Below are positions 44,895 to 53,309 of a stretch of 64,000 nt of DNA, piece after piece. Position numbers and translations under genes: made by a program. The notes under the pieces are model-generated. The model was not told where the DNA came from. It ran no database searches and saw nothing but the letters and a program-made list of their open reading frames with translations. The DNA comes from Carnobacterium_B sp040274945 (lineage in GTDB: Bacteria; Bacillota; Bacilli; Lactobacillales; Carnobacteriaceae): contig NZ_JBEMAR010000003.1 in the NCBI RefSeq assembly GCF_040274945.1, positions 183,186 to 247,185 on the forward strand, written 5' to 3'. Every line of letters starts with the position of its first letter. Position 1 is the stretch's first letter.

Positions 44895-45962
44895 TTATTT
44901 TAATGTAAATGCATTATTTGTTAACTTAAAGGATTCTTTTAACCCATCTGACACATAAACCTCTTTATCTTTTGTTACAAATATTGCATCAACATCTTCC
45001 AATGTATTCACGTATTCTAATCCCTCTTTTAACCCTTTAGAAAAGAGCGAAGTTGATAGTCCGTCACCATCAATCGATTTTTTAGTGATCACACTGACTC
45101 CTGCTAACTCATTATCAAACGGATATCCTGTTTCTGGGTTCATCAAGTGATGGTAATTCACTCCGTCAACTTCAAGGAACCGTTCATAAATACCTGAAGT
45201 AACGATTGACCTGTCACTTAAGGCTAAAGATCCTATGATCGTTCCACGTGTTTCAAACGGATCTTGGATCCCTACATTCCAAGCTGACCCTTCACCTCTT
45301 GCACTGTCTCCCATAACATACACATTTCCACCTAAATCAATAATCGCAGTGTCTACTTCGTGTTCTTTTAACACCTCTACCACTTCATCAGTGATAAAGC
45401 CTTTAGCAATCGCTCCTAAATCTAAGCGCATGCCTTCTTCTGGCAAGTAGACTGTCTGAGCTTCATCATCAAACTTTACCTTTGAGTACTCTACTAAGTT
45501 CAACGTTTCATCAATTTCAGACTGTTCTGGTTTCCTAGCATCATCAAAACCAATATGCCATAGTTCAGTAATGGGACCGACTGTCAAATCAAAACTACCT
45601 GCAGTACTTTCACTATAATCATATGCCGCCTGCACTAAGTAGTATAAATCATCCGATACTTGGACCGGTTCGATACCGGCTTGTTCATTGATTTTTTCAA
45701 TCTCCGAGTTCTCGTTTCCCTCATCAACCGTAATCAAACCCGCTAGCTCTTCGATTCGATTAAAAGCCGCATCTAACGCTTCTTGTTTGTCTTGATTATA
45801 GATGGTAACTTTCACAACGGTCCCCATCAAAAATTCAGTTCGTTCAAAGGGTTCTTTAGCTAGCGCACGCTCTTTTGTGTCTTCTTTATTTCCACAACCA
45901 ATAAGCAAGAATAATACCGCTAGTAGGGAAATTATTACTTTCATTATCTTATTTTTTTTCAT
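44895..45962 (-). CDS. fmnB: FAD:protein FMN transferase lipoprotein (FmnB/ApbE)
   Basis: Transfers FMN from FAD to a threonine of partner proteins outside the membrane. The N-terminal signal peptide ends in the lipobox LLIGC. ApbE features include FLMGTVVKVTIYN, GSFDLTVGPITELW, LGAIAKGFITD, and the FAD/metal region with DLGGNVYVMG and MNPETGYPF. The product has 355 residues, starting after AAGGAG. Its likely substrate, PplA, is encoded upstream on the same strand, and dmkA follows. Confidence 0.93.
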   Translation of the reverse strand: MKKNKIMKVIISLLAVLFLLIGCGNKEDTKERALAKEPFERTEFLMGTVVKVTIYNQDKQEALDAAFNRIEELAGLITVDEGNENSEIEKINEQAGIEPVQVSDDLYYLVQAAYDYSESTAGSFDLTVGPITELWHIGFDDARKPEQSEIDETLNLVEYSKVKFDDEAQTVYLPEEGMRLDLGAIAKGFITDEVVEVLKEHEVDTAIIDLGGNVYVMGDSARGEGSAWNVGIQDPFETRGTIIGSLALSDRSIVTSGIYERFLEVDGVNYHHLMNPETGYPFDNELAGVSVITKKSIDGDGLSTSLFSKGLKEGLEYVNTLEDVDAIFVTKDKEVYVSDGLKESFKLTNNAFTLK

Positions 45963-46023
45963 TCAGCATACTCCTTGTTTCGCAACTTTTGTATATGTTT
46001 TCACTAACTTTATTTAAATAAAC

Positions 46024-46049
46024 GGGTCCTAGAAATACATCCAAGACCC
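46024..46049 (-). terminator. Hairpin between pplA and fmnB
   Basis: On the minus strand GGGTCTTGG pairs with CTAGGACCC (nine pairs including two G-U) around an eight-base loop, followed by GTTTATTT. It could be a weak terminator or a processing/stability hairpin that leaves more pplA than fmnB message. Confidence 0.5.
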
Positions 46050-46128
46050 TCATATTATGCCATTTCCACTTGTGTTTTTCAATCTTAATCAAAGAGACAC
46101 TTTGGCTAAAGAATGATTAAAATTTGTA

Positions 46129-46614
46129 TTAGTTATCAATTTCAATTGTTTCTGTTTTACCTTCTGCCGCTGCATCAACTAGCTGTTGTGCGTATTCAAC
46201 AAATAATTCGTGAGAATGAGTTGCACCTGAAACGACTTCTACAGCTGATGGATCTTGTGCATCTACTAAAGCTTGATTATAAGCCGGAATGTATTCAGCA
46301 GGACCAGTTCCCACTTTATCTTTCATAGCTTTTTGGTATTCTGCATCTTTTGTTTTTAACTCTCCAGCATCATTAACATAATCATAAGTAGACTCTTTAA
46401 TTTGCCCGTCTTCAACGGTCACCCCAAAAACAACGCTCCAACCATTGTCGTCAAAATTTTTCTCTTCTAATAGATAGCTTCCATCTTGCAAAGTTTCTGA
46501 TTCTGCAGTTGCTGTACTTTCTTTAGTAGCTGCATCATCAGAACCACATGCTGCTAGTACAAATGTTGAAGCCAAAATAACTGACGCTAATTTCAAACCG
46601 GTTTTAAATTCCAT
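46129..46614 (-). CDS. pplA: Extracellular FMN-binding lipoprotein (PplA-like)
   Basis: Surface electron carrier of flavin-based extracellular electron transfer. A signal peptide with lipobox LAAC (lipid cysteine C23) is followed by a low-complexity linker rich in S, T, E and A (about 24-42), and one FMN-binding domain. The flavinylation motif SGATHS is at 129-134, where FmnB would attach FMN to T132. The 161-residue length fits a single domain; Listeria PplA has about twice this length and two such domains. A strong promoter lies at 46700-46728. Confidence 0.88.
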   Translation of the reverse strand: MEFKTGLKLASVILASTFVLAACGSDDAATKESTATAESETLQDGSYLLEEKNFDDNGWSVVFGVTVEDGQIKESTYDYVNDAGELKTKDAEYQKAMKDKVGTGPAEYIPAYNQALVDAQDPSAVEVVSGATHSHELFVEYAQQLVDAAAEGKTETIEIDN

Positions 46615-46699
46615 GCTATGTACCCACCCTATTTTTATAGTCTAGTCTTCCTAACGAAAGAACAATACGGCTACTTCATTTGGTTGACTATCCACTAAT

Positions 46700-46728
46700 A
46701 GTATAACTACTCTATTTCTATTTGTCTA
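46700..46728 (-). promoter_or_regulatory. Promoter of pplA-fmnB-dmkA
   Basis: On the minus strand TAGACA, 17-base spacer, TATACT. Both hexamers are identical to those of the divergent ndh2 promoter. Confidence 0.75.
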
Positions 46729-47011
46729 TATTTTCACATGAAATTATAATTTCTGTTTATCATTTTTTTATTCTCTATTTCATTCACTAAATAATCGTCT
46801 TTAAATTAGCTTTTTAAGTCGATTTTTGCCTATACAAAATCTAGTTCTTACTATTAAATAATTACTTTTATTTTCACATATATAATGACATTCATTTGAT
46901 TTCCTTTCTACATCAACTTTTTAACGCTAATCTATTTAGTTGTACTATTATTTTTTTGAATTTATTTTTTAAAAGAATAAATTCCATGCTTTTTCACTAC
47001 TGATACTGAAT

Positions 47012-47029
47012 TTGTCAATAATGTGACAA
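47012..47029. promoter_or_regulatory. Palindrome TTGTCA-N6-TGACAA in the pplA-ndh2 divergon
   Basis: A perfect six-base inverted repeat about 145 bases upstream of the ndh2 -35 element. Its size and spacing suit a dimeric regulator (Crp/Fnr or Rex-like size), though it matches neither consensus exactly. The rest of the 699-base intergenic region is very AT-rich, without open frames. Confidence 0.4.
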
Positions 47030-47172
47030 CTGTTTTTGTTTTAAAATTTATCCTTTTCTTTGATTTAATACGATTTAGAAAAAAAGATTGCGAATAACTT
47101 CATTAAAAATCACTTTTTTCCGACATTTTTTATCTCAAAAAAATATATTTTTGAAAAATAGCCTTTAAAACA

Positions 47173-47201
47173 TAGACATATTTAGTTAATTTTTGTATAC
47201 T
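47173..47201 (+). promoter_or_regulatory. Promoter of ndh2
   Basis: TAGACA, 17-base spacer, TATACT, giving an untranslated leader of about 105 bases before the ATG at 47314. Confidence 0.75.
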
Positions 47202-47313
47202 ATGTTTATCAGATGGTTGTGAAACTTTTAGCTAACTTGATAAGCACTTATTATTATTCAGTTTATCTATACTATCTATTTTAAAAAAATGGTTAAAAAA
47301 AGGAGCTAGAAAA

Positions 47314-49158
47314 ATGACTCAAACAAATGTAGTTGTTGTTGGTGCTGGTTTTGCAGGGGTTGCTGCTACAAAACAGCTAGCAAAAAAACTCAAAAAAAAT
47401 AAAGAGGTAACGATTACGCTAATCGATCGTCACTCTTACCTTACTTATATGACAGAATTGCACGAAGTAGCTGGGGGGCGTGTTGAACCTGAAGCTATTC
47501 AGTATGATTTACAACGATTATTTGCTCGCAAAAAAAATGTTAACTTAGTAACAGATAACGTTACAGCAGTTGACCACGATAAAAAAGTAGTAACAACTGA
47601 AAATGGATCTTATTCCTATGACTATTTAGTTCTAGGCATGGGTGGAGAACCAAATGACTTTGGAACACCTGGAGTTAAAGAACATGGATTTACTCTTTGG
47701 TCTTTAGAAGACGCTGTTCGTCTACGTCACCATATTGAAGCTACCGTTGCTGCTGCAGCTATTGAACACGATGCTGCAAAACGTGCCGCTATGATGCGTT
47801 TTGTGATCTGTGGTTCTGGATTTACAGGTATCGAAATGGTCGGAGAACTTTTAGATTGGAAAGATGTTTTAGCGAAAGAGTACAAATTTGACGCTTCAGA
47901 GATCGAACTGATCGTTGTTGAAGCTGCTCCAACTATCTTAAACACTCTTCCTCGTCAAGACGCAGATAAAGCTGAAAAATTCATGACGAAAAAAGGCATC
48001 AAAATCATGAAAGATTCTCCAATTATTAGTGTTGGAGCTGAATCTGTTTTATTGAAATCTGGTGAAGAACTTCCTACCAAAACATTAGTATGGACTGCAG
48101 GTGTTAAAGCTAACACAGATACAGCAGAATTTGGAATGGAACAAGCTCGTGCTGGACGCCTAGTTGCGAATGAGTTTATGGAAGCGAAAGATTTAGAAGA
48201 TGTTTATGTTATTGGCGATCTTGTCTACTATGAGGAAGAAGAGGGAAAACCAACTCCTCAAATCGTACAAGCTGCTGAACAAACTGGACATACTGCTGCT
48301 GTTAACGTTATTGCAGCTATTGAAGGAAAAGAAAAACACAAATTTGAATCAAATTACCAAGGAACAATGGTTTCTATCGGTTCAAAATATGGTGTTGCTT
48401 ACTTAATGGATAAATTCCACCTTAGCGGATTTTTCGCTATGTTGATGAAACACATCGTTAACTTAAAATACTTCTTTGACATTCGTTCTGGTTACTACAT
48501 GGTGCAATACTTGTTCCATGAATTCTTCCATATTAGAAATCAACGAAACATTTTCCGCGGTCACCTTTCTCGTTATGGGAATGTTTTATGGAGTGTTCCT
48601 TTAAGAGTCTTTTACGGTAGTATGTGGTGTTTTGAAGGGATCAAAAAAGCCTTTGGTTTATTTGGTTCTCAAAGTTGGTTTGGCTATAATGTAGCTTTAC
48701 CATTCTCTTGGTTGCAGGATGTAACTAGTGGAGCTTCAGAAGTAGTAGAGGAAGTTGCAGAACCAATTTTTGGTTTAAGCTACGTCTATGGCGAAGAACC
48801 TATGATGGTTTTCTCTAAGGCTCCTGATTGGTTTAACAGCATTATGCAATTTATGATCCCTACTCCAGAAGTTGCTTTGATTTTCCAAAAATTCATGACT
48901 TGCGTAGAAATTGCTATTGGATTAGCTTTGATTGCTGGATTGTTCACTTGGTTGGCTAGTGCAGCTACGGTTGCTTTAGTTGTCAGCTTTACATTATCTG
49001 GAATGTTTTACTGGGTAAATGTTTGGTTCGTATTTGCAGCTATTGCTTTGATGAATGGCTCTGGTCGTGCATTTGGTTTAGATTACTATGTTATTCCATG
49101 GATTCAAAGATTAGCTGGCAAATGGTGGTATGGTACACCTAGATCTTTATACAAATAA
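47314..49158 (+). CDS. ndh2: Membrane-fused type II NADH dehydrogenase of the EET pathway (Ndh2)
   Basis: Oxidises NADH and reduces demethylmenaquinone. The N-terminal 400 residues form a standard NDH-2: FAD site VVVVGAGFAGVAATKQLAKK (residues 5-24), the NADH site VICGSGFTGIEMVGELL (about 165-181), and TLVWTAGVKAN. The last 200 residues are an extension with several hydrophobic helices (for example MTCVEIAIGLALIAGLFTWL) typical of the EET-type enzyme; respiratory NDH-2 of about 400 residues lacks it. GGAGC precedes the ATG. A terminator follows, so it may be monocistronic. Confidence 0.93.
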   Translation: MTQTNVVVVGAGFAGVAATKQLAKKLKKNKEVTITLIDRHSYLTYMTELHEVAGGRVEPEAIQYDLQRLFARKKNVNLVTDNVTAVDHDKKVVTTENGSYSYDYLVLGMGGEPNDFGTPGVKEHGFTLWSLEDAVRLRHHIEATVAAAAIEHDAAKRAAMMRFVICGSGFTGIEMVGELLDWKDVLAKEYKFDASEIELIVVEAAPTILNTLPRQDADKAEKFMTKKGIKIMKDSPIISVGAESVLLKSGEELPTKTLVWTAGVKANTDTAEFGMEQARAGRLVANEFMEAKDLEDVYVIGDLVYYEEEEGKPTPQIVQAAEQTGHTAAVNVIAAIEGKEKHKFESNYQGTMVSIGSKYGVAYLMDKFHLSGFFAMLMKHIVNLKYFFDIRSGYYMVQYLFHEFFHIRNQRNIFRGHLSRYGNVLWSVPLRVFYGSMWCFEGIKKAFGLFGSQSWFGYNVALPFSWLQDVTSGASEVVEEVAEPIFGLSYVYGEEPMMVFSKAPDWFNSIMQFMIPTPEVALIFQKFMTCVEIAIGLALIAGLFTWLASAATVALVVSFTLSGMFYWVNVWFVFAAIALMNGSGRAFGLDYYVIPWIQRLAGKWWYGTPRSLYK

Positions 49159-49187
49159 GAAAAATATGTTTCCTATAGTAGAATGGG

Positions 49188-49227
49188 TGAGTGAAGGTAG
49201 GTCTCTTCTACCTCCACTCATTTTATT
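49188..49227 (+). terminator. Terminator after ndh2
   Basis: TGAGTG and CACTCA, with GGTAG/CTACC nested inside, are followed by TTTTATT. Confidence 0.75.
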
Positions 49228-49282
49228 ATGTCTTAAAAGGTCACTAAACTCATGTGTAAAACTATAAAAAATGTTAAGATAG

Positions 49283-49311
49283 AAAGAAGAATCCAATCAT
49301 TATTCTTCTTT
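49283..49311. other. Perfect hairpin in the ndh2-eetB spacer
   Basis: AAAGAAGAAT (49283-49292) and ATTCTTCTTT (49302-49311) are exact inverted repeats. A second pair, CTTGTTAT/ATAACAAG, lies at 49316-49323 and 49339-49346. They precede eetB by about 50-110 bases and could be leader structures or an operator. Confidence 0.5.
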
Positions 49312-49393
49312 GTCTCTTGTTATTTTTATTCAATTACTATAACAAGCAATCATTTAGTTCAACTCATTTTATAGTAGATAAGGGCTGGTGTTT

Positions 49394-49963
49394 ATGACTA
49401 GAAATCAAAAACTTGTGTACATTGCATTATTGGCAGCTCAAGCTGTTATCTTAAGCTTAGTCGAACGAAGTATTCCCTTTCCTTTTGCCTTTGCTCCAGG
49501 CGCAAAACTTGGTATTGCTAACCTGATCACTATTGTCGCTATTTTCACTTTACCATTAAAGGATAGCTTCACAGTAGTGTGGATGAGACTTATTATGACC
49601 ACTCTTTTAGGTGGTACACTTTCAACCTTTATGTACAGTTGTGCTGGAGCTTTACTTAGTTATGTTGGTATGTTGCTAGTCAAACAACTTGGACCAAAAC
49701 GTGTTAGCATCATCGGAATAAGCGCTACAGGCGGTATTTTGCACAATGTTGGTCAACTAGCTGTCGCAAGCTGGATTGCTCAAACATGGACGGTTATGTT
49801 GTACTTGCCGATTTTATCTTTTATGGGAATTTTATCCGGTATCGCTATCGGTATTGCAGCTAATTATTTGATGACTCATGTGCGTACCTTAAAAAACTTC
49901 CAACATCAGACTCAACAACCCGCTAAAAAAAAGCGCCACAACACTACTTACGTAAATTCTTAA
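49394..49963 (+). CDS. eetB: Gx-transporter-family membrane protein (EetB-like)
   Basis: A 189-residue polytopic protein with about five hydrophobic segments and the family motifs SIPFPFAFAPGAKLGIANLI and GATGG-like SATGGILHNVGQL. Databases often call it heptaprenyl diphosphate synthase component I; related proteins resemble ECF S components. In Listeria the homologue EetB is required for extracellular electron transfer, where it acts in an undefined step with EetA. The ATG at 49394 follows AAGGG; a GTG at 49388 is an alternative. dmkB follows after 40 bases. Confidence 0.85.
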   Translation: MTRNQKLVYIALLAAQAVILSLVERSIPFPFAFAPGAKLGIANLITIVAIFTLPLKDSFTVVWMRLIMTTLLGGTLSTFMYSCAGALLSYVGMLLVKQLGPKRVSIIGISATGGILHNVGQLAVASWIAQTWTVMLYLPILSFMGILSGIAIGIAANYLMTHVRTLKNFQHQTQQPAKKKRHNTTYVNS

Positions 49964-50003
49964 ACACAACCGCCATAACTTATGAAACGAAAGGGGAATA
50001 CAC

Positions 50004-50984
50004 ATGCAGATTCATCCTATGTGGGAAGCCTACCCTGAATTACAATCTGAATTAATACAAACCATTGAATTGATAGATTCAAGAATTCATTTGCGAAATA
50101 AATCTATTGAACATGCTTTAGTTGATATGATGAACACAGGTGGCAAATTGGTTCGTCCAGCTTATACTTTACTTTTTTCAACTTTTGGAGAAGATCACGA
50201 CCCTAACCGAGCACGTGCTTTTGCTGCGGCTATTGAAGTGTTGCACATGGCAACTTTAATCCATGATGATGTTATTGATGATTCACCTAAAAGACGTGGC
50301 CAACAAACGATTCAATCAAAATACGGCAAAGATATTGCAGTTTATGCTGGCGATTATTTATTTACTGTTTCGTTTAAATTAATAACAGACTATTCTAATT
50401 CTATGAAACAAATGCAAATCAATACTAAAGGGATGGAAAAAATCTTAATGGGTGAAATTGATCAAATGCATTTAAGATACAATCAAACTATAACCATTCG
50501 CAATTACTTGACTCAAATATCTGGTAAAACGGCTCAATTATTTGCTCTTTCTTGTTACTCTGGTGCTTTAGAGAGTGGACAAACTGAGCGATTTGCTCGA
50601 AACTGCTATTATATTGGAAGTCATATTGGAATGGCTTTTCAAATAAAAGATGATATTTTAGACTACACCCAAACCACGGATGGTTTTGGAAAGCCTGTTT
50701 TAGAAGACGTAAGACAAGGAATTTATTCTGCTCCTCTTATTTATGCTATGCGTAAAAATAAGGCTGATTTTAAAGACTTGCTTGAAAAAAAAGACCAACT
50801 AACAAAGGAAGAAACACAAAAAATCCAACAACTTGTCATCCATTCTGGCGGTTTAGATGAAGCAAAACGCTTAGCTGAAAAGTATACCGATAAAGCTTTA
50901 AAACGAATTGATCAATTACCGGATAGTTCAGAAAAAGAAATGATCCGTAACTTAACTCTGTCATTATTAGATAGAACGATTTGA
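50004..50984 (+). CDS. dmkB: Polyprenyl diphosphate synthase (DmkB)
   Basis: Makes the isoprenoid tail used by DmkA. The first aspartate-rich motif is HDDVIDDSPKRRG (about residues 90-102) and the second KDDILDYTQT (about 213-222). It has 326 residues, close to heptaprenyl/octaprenyl synthases; chain length cannot be read by eye. It is the last gene of the plus-strand half of the locus, and is followed by a strong terminator. Confidence 0.92.
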   Translation: MQIHPMWEAYPELQSELIQTIELIDSRIHLRNKSIEHALVDMMNTGGKLVRPAYTLLFSTFGEDHDPNRARAFAAAIEVLHMATLIHDDVIDDSPKRRGQQTIQSKYGKDIAVYAGDYLFTVSFKLITDYSNSMKQMQINTKGMEKILMGEIDQMHLRYNQTITIRNYLTQISGKTAQLFALSCYSGALESGQTERFARNCYYIGSHIGMAFQIKDDILDYTQTTDGFGKPVLEDVRQGIYSAPLIYAMRKNKADFKDLLEKKDQLTKEETQKIQQLVIHSGGLDEAKRLAEKYTDKALKRIDQLPDSSEKEMIRNLTLSLLDRTI

Positions 50985-51030
50985 TCTAACTTATTGTTTA
51001 ACCCTTTACTGCTCTCTAGAATAAAAAAAT

Positions 51031-51072
51031 AAAAAGACAAGTTATCGGTTTTTTCCGATAACTTGTCTTTTT
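51031..51072. terminator. Bidirectional terminator between dmkB and sigH
   Basis: AAAAAGACAAGTTATCGG and CCGATAACTTGTCTTTTT are perfect 18-base arms with a T-rich six-base loop, flanked by A- and T-runs. It closes both the EET locus and, from the other side, the sigH transcript. Confidence 0.93.
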
Positions 51073-51085
51073 ATTTGAACTCTTA

Positions 51086-51099
51086 CGAGAATGGTAGAC
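51086..51099. repeat. Left arm of a 14-bp inverted repeat flanking sigH
   Basis: CGAGAATGGTAGAC is the exact reverse complement of 51851-51864. Together they bracket the sigH gene (51186-51785). Confidence 0.6.
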
Positions 51100-51185
51100 T
51101 CTTTATTATGGATGGATCCAACCAACTTAAGAAAGCGTTATCATTTAACTGTATTCGTACCCTTGTTAATTACGCTAAGAACCAA

Positions 51186-51785
51186 TTAAGATTCTAGTAC
51201 TAGTTTCATTTTACGTTTACAACGATCTAAAGCATTTTTTATTTGCAGACTATCACACTGTAATTGCTCAGCAATCTCATCTACTTCTATATTCTTTAAA
51301 TAAAGAGAAAATACTTTTTGTTCGAGCTTTGACAATGTATGGTGATAACCTGCTAATTTTTCTTTAACTTGTAAGATATCTAACGCAGACAGTCCTTCTT
51401 TTCCATTCATTATGTATTGAGGACTCATTCCTTTTTCTATCATACCATCTAAGGACTCCGCAATTTTTTCTATTCTTCGTTTCTTAGCCATATCTTTCCG
51501 AATCAAGCTAAAAATGTGGTGTTTAAAATTTAATTTGTAGAAGTTTCCGAACGTGTGCCCTTTATTTTGATCATAAGTTTGAATCGTTTTGTGGAAGACT
51601 ATTCGCGCTTCTTGCCATAAATCTTCTAACTCATAACTTTTAAGGTAGTATTCTTTCGTCAATTTTGTTACCAAGGGATGATAACGCTTAAATAAAATTT
51701 TGAATGGATACCCATCTCCATTTTTAATCATGATAATCAATTCTTCGTCACTCATAAGATAGATTTTTTCATCTTCATCTGCCAA
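51186..51785 (-). CDS. sigH: RNA polymerase sigma factor, SigH/ComX-like
   Basis: An alternative sigma-70 family factor of 199 residues. Region 2 is visible as LTKEYYLKSYELEDLWQEAR and region 4 as LSKLEQKVFSLYLKNIEVDE with a helix-turn-helix (QLQCDSLQIKNALDRCKRKM). Position between rae1 and rpmG (with the EET genes inserted) equals that of sigH in Bacillus, which controls the sporulation/competence transition; in non-sporing lactic acid bacteria it is likely a competence regulator. It starts with TTG 51785 after GGAGGG. Confidence 0.88.
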   Translation of the reverse strand: MADEDEKIYLMSDEELIIMIKNGDGYPFKILFKRYHPLVTKLTKEYYLKSYELEDLWQEARIVFHKTIQTYDQNKGHTFGNFYKLNFKHHIFSLIRKDMAKKRRIEKIAESLDGMIEKGMSPQYIMNGKEGLSALDILQVKEKLAGYHHTLSKLEQKVFSLYLKNIEVDEIAEQLQCDSLQIKNALDRCKRKMKLVLES

Positions 51786-51850
51786 AAACTGTCCCTCCTT
51801 CTAGCGGCTATAGTAGTGTGATTTGATGAATAACACAAGTTATTTCGATT

Positions 51851-51864
51851 GTCTACCATTCTCG
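51851..51864. repeat. Right arm of the 14-bp inverted repeat flanking sigH
   Basis: GTCTACCATTCTCG, reverse complement of 51086-51099. On the minus strand it lies about 70 bases upstream of the sigH start, in the probable leader or promoter area. Confidence 0.6.
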
Positions 51865-51893
51865 AAAACTTTCAAAATAGCCTATTTCTTATT

Positions 51894-52418
51894 CTAATGT
51901 TTTGTTAAATCATCTCTTAGCTTTTCTAATCGATCTATTTGGTTATGCGACCAAGGCGAATTTCTTCGATAATTCTGTAAACGGTACTGTTGTGTATCTG
52001 CCTCAATAGCTTTTTTAATGCGTTTAACATCACTAAAAAGTTCATTAGCCGATTTTCTTAAAGCACCTTTTTGGAAAATGATCCATTGTTCTGCAAGATC
52101 ACTTGTTGCAACGGTTACTTGTGTTAACAAAGTACTTTCTTTGCCAACAATGCGTTCAATATAACTATCCGCAGTTTCTCCTTCTTTCGTGAAAATAACC
52201 GATAATTGGTACTTCTTATACGATTGTTGAATTCCAGGAACAAATTGGGCATCAAATACCACATGGATATCTATACCGGTATATTTTTGGTAATTAGATA
52301 ATTCGTGCAATAAAGAGTCTCGAGCATCTTCCAATTTATCTTGGTTTTTTAGTTTTACTAAGTGTGGCCATGCCCCAATAACATTGTACCCATCCACAAT
52401 CAACAATTCTCTTTTCAT
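51894..52418 (-). CDS. rae1: NYN-domain ribosome-associated mRNA endonuclease Rae1 (YacP)
   Basis: Cleaves mRNA inside the ribosomal A site in a translation-dependent way in Bacillus. The PIN-like NYN domain is recognised from the opening ELLIVDGYNVIGAW (catalytic D) and DARDSLLHELSNYQKYTGID, with HVVFDAQFVPG next. Length 174 residues. It is located between rlmB and sigH as in Bacillus. Confidence 0.9.
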   Translation of the reverse strand: MKRELLIVDGYNVIGAWPHLVKLKNQDKLEDARDSLLHELSNYQKYTGIDIHVVFDAQFVPGIQQSYKKYQLSVIFTKEGETADSYIERIVGKESTLLTQVTVATSDLAEQWIIFQKGALRKSANELFSDVKRIKKAIEADTQQYRLQNYRRNSPWSHNQIDRLEKLRDDLTKH

Positions 52419-52451
52419 GATATTTGACCCCCTTCCCTTTTAGCTTTTTAG

Positions 52452-53309
52452 TTAAATTTTGTTTCGTCCACGGTACACTTCATACATCAATAAGCTTGCT
52501 GCTACACTAGCATTCAAACTTTGAACATGTCCAGTCATTGGTATAGTGACCATGCCATCCATTTGTTCTTTGACTAAACGAGAAATTCCTTTTCCTTCAT
52601 TACCCATCACTAATCCTATAGGTAATGTAGTTTCCCATTGACGGTAATCTTGTCCTTCCATGTCCGTCCCATACAACCACAATCCACGCTCTTTTAACTC
52701 TTTGATTGCTTGGACAAGATTCGTTACTCGTGCAACTGGCATATGTTCTATTGCTCCTGTTGAAGCTTTTGCAACTGTAGCCGTTAAACCAACAGCACGT
52801 CTTTTCGGAATAATGATTCCATGTGCCCCAATAGCATCAGCTGTTCGCATAATTGAACCTAAGTTATGCGGATCCTCAACTCCGTCTAAAAGAATAAAAA
52901 AGGGATCTTCATTTTTTTGAGCGGCTACTGCGAATAAATCATCAATTGTTGCATATTGAAAAGCAGATGCTGCCACAACTACTCCTTGGTGATTCATACC
53001 ATCTACTAGTTGATCCAATTTAGACTTAGGTACAAATGAGATTTGAACACTGCGTTTTTTAGCTAAATTTTGAATCTCTTCCATTTTCGATCCGCTTAAA
53101 CCCTCTTGTAGAAAAATTTTATTGATGTCACGTTCTGATTTCAACACTTCAATAGCTGGTAATCTACCAGCTACTAAATCACGATCGGTCTCTTGTTCTT
53201 CTACTCTATCCTCAACCGGCTTTACTGTTTGTCTAGCTGGTCTTTTGGTAAAAGATTGTTTATTAGGTTGGTTATTCCGTTTACCAAAATTTTTATTATC
53301 TCTTGTCAT
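52452..53309 (-). CDS. rlmB: 23S rRNA (guanosine-2'-O)-methyltransferase RlmB
   Basis: A SPOUT-class methyltransferase that modifies the peptidyl transferase loop or a related site. It has a basic disordered N-terminus of about 45 residues, an L30e-like substrate domain (VAGRLPAIEVLKSERDINKI) and a trefoil knot with LLDGVEDPHNLGSIMRTADA, PIGLVMGNEGKGISRL and VQSLNASVAASLLMYEVYRG. The ATG at 53309 overlaps mrnC by 14 bases. Length 285. Confidence 0.93.
   Translation of the reverse strand: MTRDNKNFGKRNNQPNKQSFTKRPARQTVKPVEDRVEEQETDRDLVAGRLPAIEVLKSERDINKIFLQEGLSGSKMEEIQNLAKKRSVQISFVPKSKLDQLVDGMNHQGVVVAASAFQYATIDDLFAVAAQKNEDPFFILLDGVEDPHNLGSIMRTADAIGAHGIIIPKRRAVGLTATVAKASTGAIEHMPVARVTNLVQAIKELKERGLWLYGTDMEGQDYRQWETTLPIGLVMGNEGKGISRLVKEQMDGMVTIPMTGHVQSLNASVAASLLMYEVYRGRNKI

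Noticed and set aside
49159..49393. Possible eetA gene between ndh2 and eetB
   Set aside because: The gap has only a terminator and two inverted repeats; no frame long enough for an EetA-like protein (about 130 residues) is open on either strand.
49394..49963. Naming this gene a heptaprenyl diphosphate synthase subunit
   Set aside because: It is a polytopic membrane protein without aspartate-rich prenyl synthase motifs; the catalytic protein is encoded by the next gene. The EET context favours EetB.
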